From NCBI GenBank assembly GCA_020161965.1, contig JAIUNH010000013.1:1-20236 (forward strand): a stretch of DNA of 20,236 bases, written 5' to 3'. The position numbers were made by a program, and so were the translations under genes. This stretch comes from Pseudomonadota bacterium. Its GTDB lineage: Bacteria > Pseudomonadota > Alphaproteobacteria > CACIAM-22H2. Below, piece after piece: positions 1 to 6,801 of this stretch. The notes under the pieces were generated by a model that ran no database searches, had not been told where the DNA came from, and was given only the letters and a program-made list of their open reading frames with translations. Within the stretch, counting starts at the first letter, position 1. Each line of letters opens with the position of its first letter.

Positions 1-468
1 CACCAGCCCGATCGACGGCGGAATCGTGGCCGTGATGACCGAGCTGAACGCGATCGCGCAGGCGGCGAAACCTTTGGAATAGCCGCGCTTGATCATCGCG
101 GGGCCGAGCAAACGCGCTTCCATCGCCGCATCGGCGACGGCCGATCCGCAAATGCCGCCCATCAGCATCGACAGCACGACCGCGACTTGCGCGAGCCCGC
201 CAGCCATCCAGCCCGTCAACAGCCGCGCGAAGCGCAGCAGCCTTTCGGTGATGCCGGACGTATTCATCAAATTGCCGCCCAAGATGAAGAACGGCACGGC
301 GAGCAGCGGATAGGATTGCGTGACGGCGTACATGCGCTCGATCGCCACGGAGGCGGGCATGTAGTCGCCGAACATGTAGGCGGGCGCGGAAGCGAGCGCC
401 AGCGCGAACGCCACCGGCATGTTCATCGCGAGGAAAAGGGCGAATAGAAGTCCGACGAGCGTCAACAT
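1..468 (-). CDS. dctM: TRAP transporter large permease DctM, N-terminal part (cut by window edge)
   Basis: This is the membrane subunit that carries the solute across the inner membrane, driven by a cation gradient, in a tripartite TRAP transporter. Only about 156 N-terminal codons are inside the window; the gene runs off the left edge. The frame starts MLTLVGLLFALFLAMNMPVA and continues with a segment rich in small and hydrophobic residues (PFFILGGNLM, then GSAVADAAMEARLLGPAM), which is typical of the DctM/SiaM large subunit. The ATG shares its A with the TGA stop of the small-permease gene (TGATG), indicating translational coupling. It is the last visible gene of a GntR-dctP-dctQ-dctM series. 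The substrate cannot be read from this part. Confidence 0.9.
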   Translation of the reverse strand, partial: MLTLVGLLFALFLAMNMPVAFALALASAPAYMFGDYMPASVAIERMYAVTQSYPLLAVPFFILGGNLMNTSGITERLLRFARLLTGWMAGGLAQVAVVLSMLMGGICGSAVADAAMEARLLGPAMIKRGYSKGFAACAIAFSSVITATIPPSIGLV

Positions 469-971
469 CACATCACCTCGCGTGCTTCGTCGTCGGCGGG
501 ACGGATGTCCTGGCCGCGCAGACGCTTGAACAAATGATCGACCATCGTGATCAGCAGCAGCGCGAAACCGACGGGCAATGCGGCTGTCGCAACGGCGGAC
601 GACAAGCCCGTGATCGGCAGCGGACGCATGCCCGTGACCTTCGCGAAGAGGTAGCCGTAATAGACGAGCGCCGCGATCATCGCGCCCGCGATCAGGACGT
701 TCGCAATCTCGAGCGTGCGGCGCGCACCGGCCGGCAGGAAGTTCGCCAGCATATCGACGCTGAAATGTCCGGCTTTCTTGAGGGTCAGATCGGCCGCGAA
801 GATGCACAGCCACACATAGGCGGCTTGCGTCACCTCGATCGCCCAGATGACCGGCGATCCGAAATAGCGCCCGATCGACGCGACGACGACCAGCGCCACG
901 ATCAGGCAGAGCAGCGTTCCCGCAGCGGCCATCTCGGCCTTGCGGATCGTTTCGAGTATGGAGGCCCACAT
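468..971 (-). CDS. dctQ: TRAP transporter small permease DctQ
   Basis: This encodes the 167-residue small membrane subunit of a TRAP transporter, which pairs with DctM. Four hydrophobic stretches are visible (around residues 15-33, 41-61, 87-108 and 125-145), the usual DctQ layout. The motif region with VWLCIFAADLTLKKAGHFSVD matches the family pattern in which a charged residue follows the second helix. Its stop overlaps the dctM start by one base. It lies 76 bases downstream of dctP, and that gap holds a strong hairpin. The ribosome binding site is weak (GGGAA), so expression may lean on read-through from dctP. The substrate is unknown. Family assignment is confident from size, topology and context. 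Confidence 0.9.
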   Translation of the reverse strand: MWASILETIRKAEMAAAGTLLCLIVALVVVASIGRYFGSPVIWAIEVTQAAYVWLCIFAADLTLKKAGHFSVDMLANFLPAGARRTLEIANVLIAGAMIAALVYYGYLFAKVTGMRPLPITGLSSAVATAALPVGFALLLITMVDHLFKRLRGQDIRPADDEAREVM

Positions 972-1004
972 GACGGATATTCCCGTTGGTGTTCGTCCAG
1001 CACC

Positions 1005-1034
1005 GCCGTCCGCCCCGACGAAGGGACGGACGGC
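1005..1034 (-). other. Intercistronic hairpin between dctP and dctQ
   Basis: Arms GCCGTCCG (1005-1012) and CGGACGGC (1027-1034) are perfect inverted repeats. Three further C-G pairs inside leave a six-base loop. No U-run follows, so it is not a standard intrinsic terminator. A stem at this place often stabilises the upstream mRNA segment, giving more binding protein than permease; that role here is inference. Confidence 0.55.
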
Positions 1035-1047
1035 GCGCAGGCTCGCG

Positions 1048-2019
1048 TTACTGGCCGATCGCCTTGCGGGCTTCGTCGATCGCGGCGGTCAAGCCGAGCT
1101 CGGCGTAAATCGGCTTGACGGCGTCGCGGAACGGGGTCGTATCGACCTGCGTTACGCGCACGCCGCGCTTGCGGATCTCGTCGAAGATCTCGCCGGCTTG
1201 GTCGACGTTGGCTTTGAGGGCCGAGGCGCCGGCCTTCTTGGCTTCTTCCATCACGATCTGGCGATGGGCGGCGGGCAGCGACTGCAGCCACTTCTCGCCG
1301 ACGATCAAACCGCTCATCAGATAGATGTGCTCGGTCAGGGTGATGTCGGTGACGACTTCATAGAGGCGTGCACCACGGATCGCCGCGGGTTGGGCTTCCG
1401 CACCGTCGATGACGCCCGTCTGGATCGCCGGGTAGACTTCCGCCCACGCCATCGGCGTCGGCGTAGCGCCCATCGCACCGATCGTCTTGAGCCACAGCGG
1501 TTCGCCGATCGTGCGCATGCGCACGCCGCGCAGATCGGCCGGCGCCTTGACGGGCTTCTTGGTCAGAAGGTGCCGGGCGCCCTGGTACCAGTTGAACGAG
1601 AGCAGACGCAGGCCGGTTTTGCCGACCAGTTCCGTGTTCCACTTTTCGAAGGTCGGCGTCTCGACGAACTTCGCCAACTCGTCAACGCTGCTGAACGCGT
1701 AGGGGGCGACCAGCGCGTTGAACTGCGGGACGAACGGCGCCATGCGCGAGCCTTCGACGAACGTGCCCACATTGGCGCCGGCCTGGGCTTGGTCCATCAT
1801 GTTCTGCGTGTCGCCGAGCTGCGAGTTCGGGAAGAGCAGAACTTCGACCTCCTTGTTCGTGCGCGCCTCGACATCGCGCTTGAATTGCTGCGCCGCGACC
1901 ATCAATGGATCGGTCGGCGCCAACACCGCGCCCAAACGCAGCGTCGACTTGGCGTCCGCCGAAGCGGCCGCGAACATGGCCAAAGCCAAGGCGCCGCAAA
2001 GCATTGTGATTTTCCGCAT
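1048..2019 (-). CDS. dctP: TRAP transporter periplasmic solute receptor DctP
   Basis: This is the periplasmic binding protein of the TRAP system (323 residues). It captures the solute and delivers it to DctQM. Residues 1-23 form a Sec signal peptide ending ADA. The mature part carries the DctP family signature at about residues 165-210: RGVRMRTIGEPLW, then MAWAEVYPAIQTGVIDGAE. The arginine in RMRT is the residue that usually pairs with a carboxylate on the ligand, so an organic acid is the likely class of substrate (family knowledge). The start is well supported by GGGAGG seven bases before the ATG. It lies 72 bases downstream of the GntR gene with no terminator between, so co-transcription is likely. 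Confidence 0.95.
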   Translation of the reverse strand: MRKITMLCGALALAMFAAASADAKSTLRLGAVLAPTDPLMVAAQQFKRDVEARTNKEVEVLLFPNSQLGDTQNMMDQAQAGANVGTFVEGSRMAPFVPQFNALVAPYAFSSVDELAKFVETPTFEKWNTELVGKTGLRLLSFNWYQGARHLLTKKPVKAPADLRGVRMRTIGEPLWLKTIGAMGATPTPMAWAEVYPAIQTGVIDGAEAQPAAIRGARLYEVVTDITLTEHIYLMSGLIVGEKWLQSLPAAHRQIVMEEAKKAGASALKANVDQAGEIFDEIRKRGVRVTQVDTTPFRDAVKPIYAELGLTAAIDEARKAIGQ

Positions 2020-2091
2020 CTTTATCCTCCCGTTTTTCTTGGTTGGGTTGACGTTCGCAACGATCGCGCCGGATCGACCTCTTACCGGCGC

Positions 2092-2874
2092 CTATTTCCG
2101 GTCGCGTTGGGCGCGCCGCGGCGGCCCCTCGCCTTCGACCACGAAATAACCTTTGTTCTCGCCCATCAGCACTTCGACGCTGGCGAACAGTCCGCGCAGA
2201 TGGGTTCGCAACGCTTCTGTGGCGCCGCGCAAATCACGACGGATCACGCCGTCCACGATCGCGGCATGTTCGGTCAGGATCGCGGCGAGCTTCACCTCGC
2301 GACGAATGATTAGATGGCGCACACGGTCCATTTGCGCCTTCGCATTCTCGACGACCGGCCAAACCGCCGGATGCCCGGCGATCGCCATCATGAAGGCGTG
2401 CATCGCTTCGTCGGCGCCAAAGAATGCGTCCAGATCGCCGGCCTTCTTGCTCGTGCGCTGCACGTCCAGGAAGCCGCGCAAGCGCGCGGCGCTTTCCGCG
2501 TCCAGCCGGTCGATCGTGCCGCCCAGCGCCGCGCATTCAAGCGATTCGCGCACGAACTGGCTGTCGTAGACTTCCGCCAGATCGATCGGCGCGACGAACG
2601 AGCCGAATTGCGGATAGATATCGACCAAGCCTTCGTCGGCGAGCTTGATAAGCGCTTCACGCACCGGCGTACGGCTGACGCCCAGGCTGGCCGAAAGATC
2701 GGCTTCCGACAATGGCGCGCGCGGCACCAGCCGGCCATCGACGATCTCGCGCCGCAGAAATTGATAGGCCTGTTGGGCGATCGTCATGCGGCGCTCGGCG
2801 ACGAAGACGGGCTTGCGCTTGGACGCCGCCGCCTTCGCCATGATCTTTCCGCCGCTTGCCGTTCCCGTCCGCAT
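2092..2874 (-). CDS. GntR-family transcriptional regulator, FCD (FadR-like) subfamily
   Basis: This is a DNA-binding regulator of 260 residues. A winged helix-turn-helix spans about residues 30-95 (SEADLSASLGVSRTPVREAL is the recognition region). An all-helical FCD ligand domain follows at about 103-240. The usual FCD metal-binding set is present: Asp155 and His159 (DEAMH), His203 (TEHAAI) and His225 (RTHLRG). FCD regulators commonly sense small carboxylates. The gene heads the TRAP operon in the same direction and probably controls it, which is inference from position. The ATG at 2874 is preceded by GGGGAGG at nine bases. An internal ATG at 2841 with a weaker site is the alternative start. 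The C-terminal tail is short and basic. Confidence 0.92.
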   Translation of the reverse strand: MRTGTASGGKIMAKAAASKRKPVFVAERRMTIAQQAYQFLRREIVDGRLVPRAPLSEADLSASLGVSRTPVREALIKLADEGLVDIYPQFGSFVAPIDLAEVYDSQFVRESLECAALGGTIDRLDAESAARLRGFLDVQRTSKKAGDLDAFFGADEAMHAFMMAIAGHPAVWPVVENAKAQMDRVRHLIIRREVKLAAILTEHAAIVDGVIRRDLRGATEALRTHLRGLFASVEVLMGENKGYFVVEGEGPPRRAQRDRK

Positions 2875-2925
2875 CGATGCGCGCCTCCCCAGGCGATCAC
2901 GTATCGCTTAATTGAAGCACTACCA

Positions 2926-2933
2926 TACTAGTA
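2926..2933. promoter_or_regulatory. Candidate operator TACTAGTA upstream of the GntR gene
   Basis: A perfect 8-bp palindrome lies about 50 bases before the GntR start in a locally AT-rich stretch. On the minus strand it follows a TTGACT hexamer (2942-2947) that could be a -35 element, so a bound protein would cover the promoter spacer. GntR/FCD proteins favour short palindromes with GT and AC half sites; this one fits loosely. Autoregulation is inferred. Confidence 0.4.
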
Positions 2934-2984
2934 CAGCTTCGAGTCAACCCCTGGTTTGAAGCCTCTCCGGATACCACCTGCGGA

Positions 2985-3019
2985 AAACAAAAAAGGCCGG
3001 CGGGATGCCCGCCGGCCTT
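2985..3019 (-). terminator. Rho-independent terminator after the RraA-like gene
   Basis: Perfect 10-bp arms GGCCGGCGGG (2995-3004) and CCCGCCGGCC (3008-3017) enclose a three-base loop. On the minus strand the stem is followed by TTTTTTGTTTT (2985-2994). It ends the transcript of the 3059-3793 gene and insulates it from the GntR-TRAP operon. Confidence 0.92.
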
Positions 3020-3058
3020 CGTTCGTCCGAACCGCCGATATCGCGGCGGAACGCGGGT

Positions 3059-3793
3059 TTATTTGCGCTTTTTCTTCTTCTGCTCGGCCGCGAAGGCGGC
3101 ACTCATCTCCGCTTCCGGCGGATAGAGGCCGAAGATCGACTGGCCTTTCATCACGCGCTTCTCGACGAAGTTTTCGAACTCCGTCATGCGCGTCGCTTCT
3201 TCGGCGATCTCATCGGCCAAGTGCGCGGGAATCACCGCGACCGCTTCGCCGTCGCCCACGATCACGTCGCGCGGATAGACGGCCACGTCGCCGCAACCGA
3301 TCGGGTTGTCGATGTCGAGCGCGTGATGGCGCGTGAGGTTCGTCGGCGAGGACGGGCGATTGGCGTAAGCCGGGAAGCCCAATTCGACGATCGCCGGCGT
3401 ATCGCGGAAACCGCCATCGGTGACCACGCCCACAACGCCACGCTTCATCAGGCGCGTGACGAGAATATTGCCGGCCGACGCGGCCTGCGGATCCTTGCGC
3501 GAGTCGATCACGAACACGCAGCCCGGCGGGCATTGTTCGACCGCGACGCGCTGCGGGTGCTTGCGGCCCGCGAAGCCGGAGATCACGTCCAGATCTTCGC
3601 GCGCGGGGATGTAGCGCAGCGTGAATGCCTCGCCCACCATATTGGGGCGGCGCTTGCCGACCGGGGCGACGGGCGTCACGCCCTGCATGACGACGTTGCG
3701 GAAGCCCTTCTTCATCAGGGCGGTCGACAGGGTCGCGACGCTGACTTTCGACAGTGCCACGCGCGTTTTTGCGGAAAGCGGTTTGTTGGCCAT
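3059..3793 (-). CDS. RraA-like protein (HMG/CHA aldolase family)
   Basis: This is a 244-residue protein of the RraA/dimethylmenaquinone methyltransferase fold. Family members with lyase activity split 4-hydroxy-4-methyl-2-oxoglutarate or 4-carboxy-4-hydroxy-2-oxoadipate, or decarboxylate oxaloacetate. The catalytic pattern is visible: Gly108 in AGNILVTRL, then DGGFRD with Arg130 and Asp131, and CGDVAVYPRDVIVGDG at about 167-182. These metal-site residues favour an enzyme over a pure RNase E inhibitor. The C-terminus has a lysine-rich tail, which is unusual. The start at 3793 was chosen because GAGGAA lies just before it; an upstream in-frame ATG at 3847 would have to be read through a strong hairpin. 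It is the last gene of the group downstream of the amidohydrolase. Its substrate is not determinable here. Confidence 0.85.
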   Translation of the reverse strand: MANKPLSAKTRVALSKVSVATLSTALMKKGFRNVVMQGVTPVAPVGKRRPNMVGEAFTLRYIPAREDLDVISGFAGRKHPQRVAVEQCPPGCVFVIDSRKDPQAASAGNILVTRLMKRGVVGVVTDGGFRDTPAIVELGFPAYANRPSSPTNLTRHHALDIDNPIGCGDVAVYPRDVIVGDGEAVAVIPAHLADEIAEEATRMTEFENFVEKRVMKGQSIFGLYPPEAEMSAAFAAEQKKKKRK

Positions 3794-3806
3794 GTTCCTC
3801 ACGCTG

Positions 3807-3826
3807 CCGCCGCGAAAGCGCGGCGG
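3807..3826. other. Hairpin in the leader of the RraA-like gene
   Basis: Perfect 8-bp arms CCGCCGCG and CGCGGCGG flank a 4-base loop. In the minus-strand mRNA the stem ends six bases before the GAGGAA ribosome binding site. In the plus orientation it is followed by TGTTTTTG, so it would act as an intrinsic terminator for antisense transcripts. No plus-strand gene ends here. Confidence 0.5.
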
Positions 3827-3860
3827 TGTTTTTGATGTTGTGCGCAAGTCAGTAGCACAG

Positions 3861-3885
3861 GCCCGCGCAAACGACTAGCGCGGGC
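3861..3885. other. Hairpin between amidohydrolase and RraA-like genes
   Basis: Arms GCCCGCGC (3861-3868) and GCGCGGGC (3878-3885) are perfect, with a 9-base loop. The stem lies about 45 bases past the amidohydrolase stop. No U-run follows on the minus strand, so it is a processing or attenuating structure rather than a clear terminator. Together with the stem at 3807 it makes the 136-base gap highly structured. Confidence 0.45.
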
Positions 3886-3929
3886 AATCTTTTCGACGCC
3901 GAAACAGCGCAACCGTTTGTCTTGGGCAA

Positions 3930-5426
3930 TTATGGCGCGTCTTCCATGCGCCGATGCACCGGGCACGGCGCCGAACCATGCGCGAGGCAGAACGTGCCGA
4001 CGAATTTCGACATCTCGGCGGCGGCACTCGCCGCGCCCGCATTGACCGCGTCGAGGCGTGCGGCGGCCGCTTCCGCTTTTCGGCGCAGTGCGGCTTCGTC
4101 GATCGTCAGCAACTTGCCGTCGGCCAACACCGTGCGGCCCGCGATCATCACCTTGTCGATCGAAGCGCCGGACTCGCCGAACACGGTTTGCGTCATCGGA
4201 TTTCGGAACGGCACGAAATTCGGCGCGTCGAGACGCAGGAACACGATATCGGCGGCATAACCCGGCGCGAGCTTGCCGATCTTGTCGAAGCCGAGCAGCG
4301 CCGCCGAGCCTTCGGTTGCCAACGCGAAAGCTTCGTCGGCCGACAGCCAGCGTTCGAAATCGGGTCCACGCAAGCGCGACAGGAACGACGCGAGGCGCGT
4401 CGCCTCGAACATATTCTGCCCGTCCGACGTGTTCGTCGCGTCGGTGCCGATGCCGACACACAGACCCGCATCCATCATCTCGCGCACGGCGGCAACACCC
4501 GAACCCAAACGCAGATTGCTGGGCGGGTTATGCGCGACCGCGCAGCCATTCGCCGCGAGGCGTTTGATGTCGTCGGGCTCGAGCCAAATCCCATGCGCGC
4601 CACTGAACTCAGGGCCAAGCACGCCGAGGCGATCGAGATGTTCGACCATCGTGCAGCCGTAACGCGCGCGCGCGGCGATGGCTTGGGGCTTCGACTCGCA
4701 AAGATGGGTTTGGAAGCGCAAACCGGTTTCACGCGCGAGGCGCGAGGCGGCGATCAGGAATTCGTCGCTGGCATGCAGCGGAATGGTCGGCGCCACGCCA
4801 GGGCGCACCATCGATCGATCATGCGGCCACGTCTCGATCGTCCGGCGCAATGTCGCAAGACTGACCTCGAAACCCTGCATCGCCATCGCGGCGGCCTTCG
4901 ATCTATGCGGCTCCGGGATCGCGTCGAGCAATGCGGGGAAGGCTTGAAACAGCGTGCGGTCGGCGAGCATGGGGGCGACGACCGCGCGCATGCCGGCATC
5001 GGCATAGGCTTGGCCCACCGCATGCGCGCCCTCGACCGACGGGGCCGGAATCTCGACGAACAGATCGAAGGCCGCCGTGCAGCCGCGCCGGATCGATTCG
5101 ACCGCCGACAGAGCGGCGGAGATATACTTGTCCTCCAGCGTACGCGAGCCGTTGATGGCACCGTTGCCGTTGAGGAACAATTCGAGAGGTACGCGATCGG
5201 CGACCGCACCACGCCCCAACCCGCCATGCGCATGGGTGTGCGAGTTGATTAGGCCGGGGATCAACAGCCGGTCGGATGCGTCGAGCGTTTCGGCCGCTTG
5301 CGCATCGATCGTGCCGATTTCGGCAATGGCCCCATCGACGACCAGAATATCGGCGTGCGGCGCCAGCCCTGTTTTGGAATCGAGAACGCGCCCGCCGGTG
5401 ATTTTCAGCGGGCGCGTTCCGGTCAT
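3930..5426 (-). CDS. ATZ/TRZ-type metal-dependent amidohydrolase (deaminase-like)
   Basis: This is a 498-residue cytosolic hydrolase of the amidohydrolase superfamily, closest in pattern to the TRZ/ATZ, guanine deaminase and SAH/MTA deaminase group. These enzymes deaminate or dechlorinate N-heterocycles. The metal and catalytic set is complete: His63 and His65 (NSHTHAHG), His241 with Glu244 (THLCES), His278 (GAHGI) and Asp329 (GIGTDATNTSDGQN). AHNPPSNLRLGSG at about 298-310 is the typical substrate loop. The C-terminus has an odd Cys/His-rich tail (FCLAHGSAPCPVHRR). The start at 5426 has GAGGAC, which overlaps the stop of the upstream binding-protein gene (10-base gap), so the two are coupled. 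Sigma-54 control of the operon suggests the enzyme frees ammonia from an imported N-compound; this is inference and the substrate is unknown. Confidence 0.88.
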   Translation of the reverse strand: MTGTRPLKITGGRVLDSKTGLAPHADILVVDGAIAEIGTIDAQAAETLDASDRLLIPGLINSHTHAHGGLGRGAVADRVPLELFLNGNGAINGSRTLEDKYISAALSAVESIRRGCTAAFDLFVEIPAPSVEGAHAVGQAYADAGMRAVVAPMLADRTLFQAFPALLDAIPEPHRSKAAAMAMQGFEVSLATLRRTIETWPHDRSMVRPGVAPTIPLHASDEFLIAASRLARETGLRFQTHLCESKPQAIAARARYGCTMVEHLDRLGVLGPEFSGAHGIWLEPDDIKRLAANGCAVAHNPPSNLRLGSGVAAVREMMDAGLCVGIGTDATNTSDGQNMFEATRLASFLSRLRGPDFERWLSADEAFALATEGSAALLGFDKIGKLAPGYAADIVFLRLDAPNFVPFRNPMTQTVFGESGASIDKVMIAGRTVLADGKLLTIDEAALRRKAEAAAARLDAVNAGAASAAAEMSKFVGTFCLAHGSAPCPVHRRMEDAP

Positions 5427-5436
5427 GGGCTTGTCC

Positions 5437-6471
5437 TCAGTTCGTGAGATAGACCAGCTCGCGCTCGGCACGCGGCGGCAAGAATGAGCGGTTGAAAATC
5501 TCCGACGGCACGGGCGTGCGGGTCAAGCCATAACCCTGCACGACCATGTCGATCGAGCGCGCCAACCGGTCGTCCTTCACGTCGCCCGCGCCGATCTCCT
5601 TCGCTTCGGCCGAGATCATCAGCTTTTCGTAGGCGAAGCGCAGGCGGCGTTGCTCGACGGGAATATCGACCAACTGGTCGAACTTCTTCACGGACTCCAT
5701 GGCGCCGCCGATATCCTTGCCGACATCGATCGTCGCTTGGCTGACGGCGCGCACGAGGCCTTGCACCGCGCGGGGATTTTCCTTCAGCAGTTTCTGCGAG
5801 ACCATCAACCCGTTCGAGTAGAGGTCCATACCGAAATCGCCGAACGAGAACCACGTATAATCCTTGTCCGGGTCCTGGCCGAGACCGATCAAGTTGAAGT
5901 AGCTGGTGATGTTGAACACCATCGCCGCATCCATATGGCCTTGGATCAGCATCGGTTCTTGCAGATTGGGCGCCATGGTCGTGAACTTGATCTTGGAAAG
6001 ATCGAGATTGTTGACCTTGGCGAAGACCGGCATCAGTCGCGTGGTCGGCGTGCCTTGGGCACCACCCAGCGTCTTGCCTTCGAAATCCTTGATCGTCTTG
6101 ATGCCGCTGGCGTTGCGCGCGACCACGGCGAAGGGCGGCTGCGTCCACATCTGGAACACCATCACCGGCGCTAGGCCGGGCGACGATGCCGCGTTCTGGA
6201 TGATCGCGTTGATGTCGCCGAAGCCGGCATCGTAGGCGCCGCCCATGATGCGCGTGATCGTGGCGCCCGAACCTTCGCCCTGGTCGATGACCACGTTCAG
6301 GCCCTCGCGCGCGAAATAGCCTTTGTCGCGCGCCACGAAGAATGCCGCGTCCGAACCCTGGGTTTTCCAGCCCAACGTGAAGCGGATCGTGGTCGGCTGT
6401 TGGGCGATCGCACTGCCCGCCGCCAGGGCAAACGCACCGGCGAAGGCGAGGGTTTTGAGCAGATTGCGCAT
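5437..6471 (-). CDS. ABC transporter substrate-binding protein, NMT1/ThiY (NitT/TauT-like) family
   Basis: This is a periplasmic binding protein of 344 residues. It has a Sec signal peptide (residues 1-23, ending AIA) and a type II fold. Family features are FTLGWKTQGSDAAFFVARDKGYFAREGLNV near the mature N-terminus, GEGSGATITRIMGGAYDAGFGD at about 67-87, and GKTLGGAQGTPTTRL at about 132-146. Relatives bind thiamine pyrimidines, riboflavin, nitrate, taurine or similar small N/S compounds. No ATPase or permease gene is adjacent, so it either borrows a transporter elsewhere or is an orphan. It is the first gene of the operon with the amidohydrolase. CAGGAG precedes the ATG, and a sigma-54 type promoter ends about 40 bases upstream of it. 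The ligand is likely the amidohydrolase substrate or a precursor (inference). Confidence 0.9.
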   Translation of the reverse strand: MRNLLKTLAFAGAFALAAGSAIAQQPTTIRFTLGWKTQGSDAAFFVARDKGYFAREGLNVVIDQGEGSGATITRIMGGAYDAGFGDINAIIQNAASSPGLAPVMVFQMWTQPPFAVVARNASGIKTIKDFEGKTLGGAQGTPTTRLMPVFAKVNNLDLSKIKFTTMAPNLQEPMLIQGHMDAAMVFNITSYFNLIGLGQDPDKDYTWFSFGDFGMDLYSNGLMVSQKLLKENPRAVQGLVRAVSQATIDVGKDIGGAMESVKKFDQLVDIPVEQRRLRFAYEKLMISAEAKEIGAGDVKDDRLARSIDMVVQGYGLTRTPVPSEIFNRSFLPPRAERELVYLTN

Positions 6472-6509
6472 CGGGGGGCTCCTGTGAAGGGTGAAACCGA
6501 CGCGAATTC

Positions 6510-6526
6510 AGCAGTTTCCGTGCCAG
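6510..6526 (-). promoter_or_regulatory. Sigma-54 (RpoN) promoter for the binding protein-amidohydrolase operon
   Basis: The minus strand reads CTGGCACGGAAACTGCT. Against the RpoN consensus YTGGCACG-N4-TTGCW only the first T of TTGC differs. The -24 GG (6523-6524) and -12 GC (6511-6512) have the required ten-base spacing. The predicted start leaves a leader of about 28 bases before the ATG at 6471, with CAGGAG inside it. No NtrC-like site was recognised upstream. Confidence 0.7.
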
Positions 6527-6537
6527 CAAACGGCCGC

Positions 6538-6566
6538 TTGACCCACAGCCCGCGCCTGGGTTACGC
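6538..6566 (+). promoter_or_regulatory. leuA: Possible sigma-70 promoter of leuA
   Basis: TTGACC at 6538-6543 and TTACGC at 6561-6566 are separated by 17 bases. The -10 is poor. It sits back to back with the sigma-54 site for the divergent operon. If used, leuA mRNA would have a leader of about 230 bases. Confidence 0.3.
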
Positions 6567-6610
6567 ATGGAGTATGGAATTCCGACTTACGGCGCTTCGA
6601 CTTATTTGAT

Positions 6611-6645
6611 CCCGCCCCGTCCGGCCAGGACGGGAGCCAAGCGGG
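6611..6645 (+). other. Nested hairpin in the leuA leader
   Basis: An inner stem CCCGTCC (6616-6622) and GGACGGG (6628-6634) has a 5-base loop. It is enclosed by CCCGC (6611-6615) pairing with GCGGG (6641-6645). CCTTTCG follows. The T-run is too short for a confident terminator, but the two-level stem in a long untranslated leader suggests an RNA control element. Confidence 0.4.
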
Positions 6646-6690
6646 CCTTTCGCCGTTTCGTCTCGCCACCACCGGAAATTCCATCGTCCC

Positions 6691-6753
6691 ATGATCCCCG
6701 ACCGTCCCCACTTGGCCCCCGTGGCTTTGGCGCTCGCGCGACTTACGCGCTGA
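6691..6753 (+). CDS. Possible leader peptide upstream of leuA (20 codons)
   Basis: A short frame MIPDRPHLAPVALALARLTR lies 48 bases before leuA, with Leu at codons 8, 13, 15 and 18. A stem-loop (CTCGCGCG / CGCGC-t-GAG, about 6733-6754) overlaps its end and is followed by ATCGTTTTCG. This resembles a leucine-sensing transcription attenuator, but leucine codons are not consecutive, the ribosome binding site is weak (GGAAA) and the U-run is short. It is a hypothesis only. Confidence 0.25.
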   Translation: MIPDRPHLAPVALALARLTR

Positions 6754-6801
6754 GATCGTTTTCGCCCTGCCCTTCACTTTGAATTCGACGGAACCGCCAA
6801 A

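Noticed and set aside
940..2313. A 457-codon plus-strand frame opposite dctP and the GntR gene
   Set aside because: It spans two genes and an operon gap, has no recognisable domain and no ribosome binding site.
3954..5252. A 432-codon plus-strand frame opposite the amidohydrolase
   Set aside because: Arg/His-rich antisense shadow with no motif; the minus-strand enzyme has a complete active site.
5423..6568. A 381-codon minus-strand frame in another register over the binding-protein gene
   Set aside because: It lacks family features, while the overlapping frame has a signal peptide and NMT1-family motifs.
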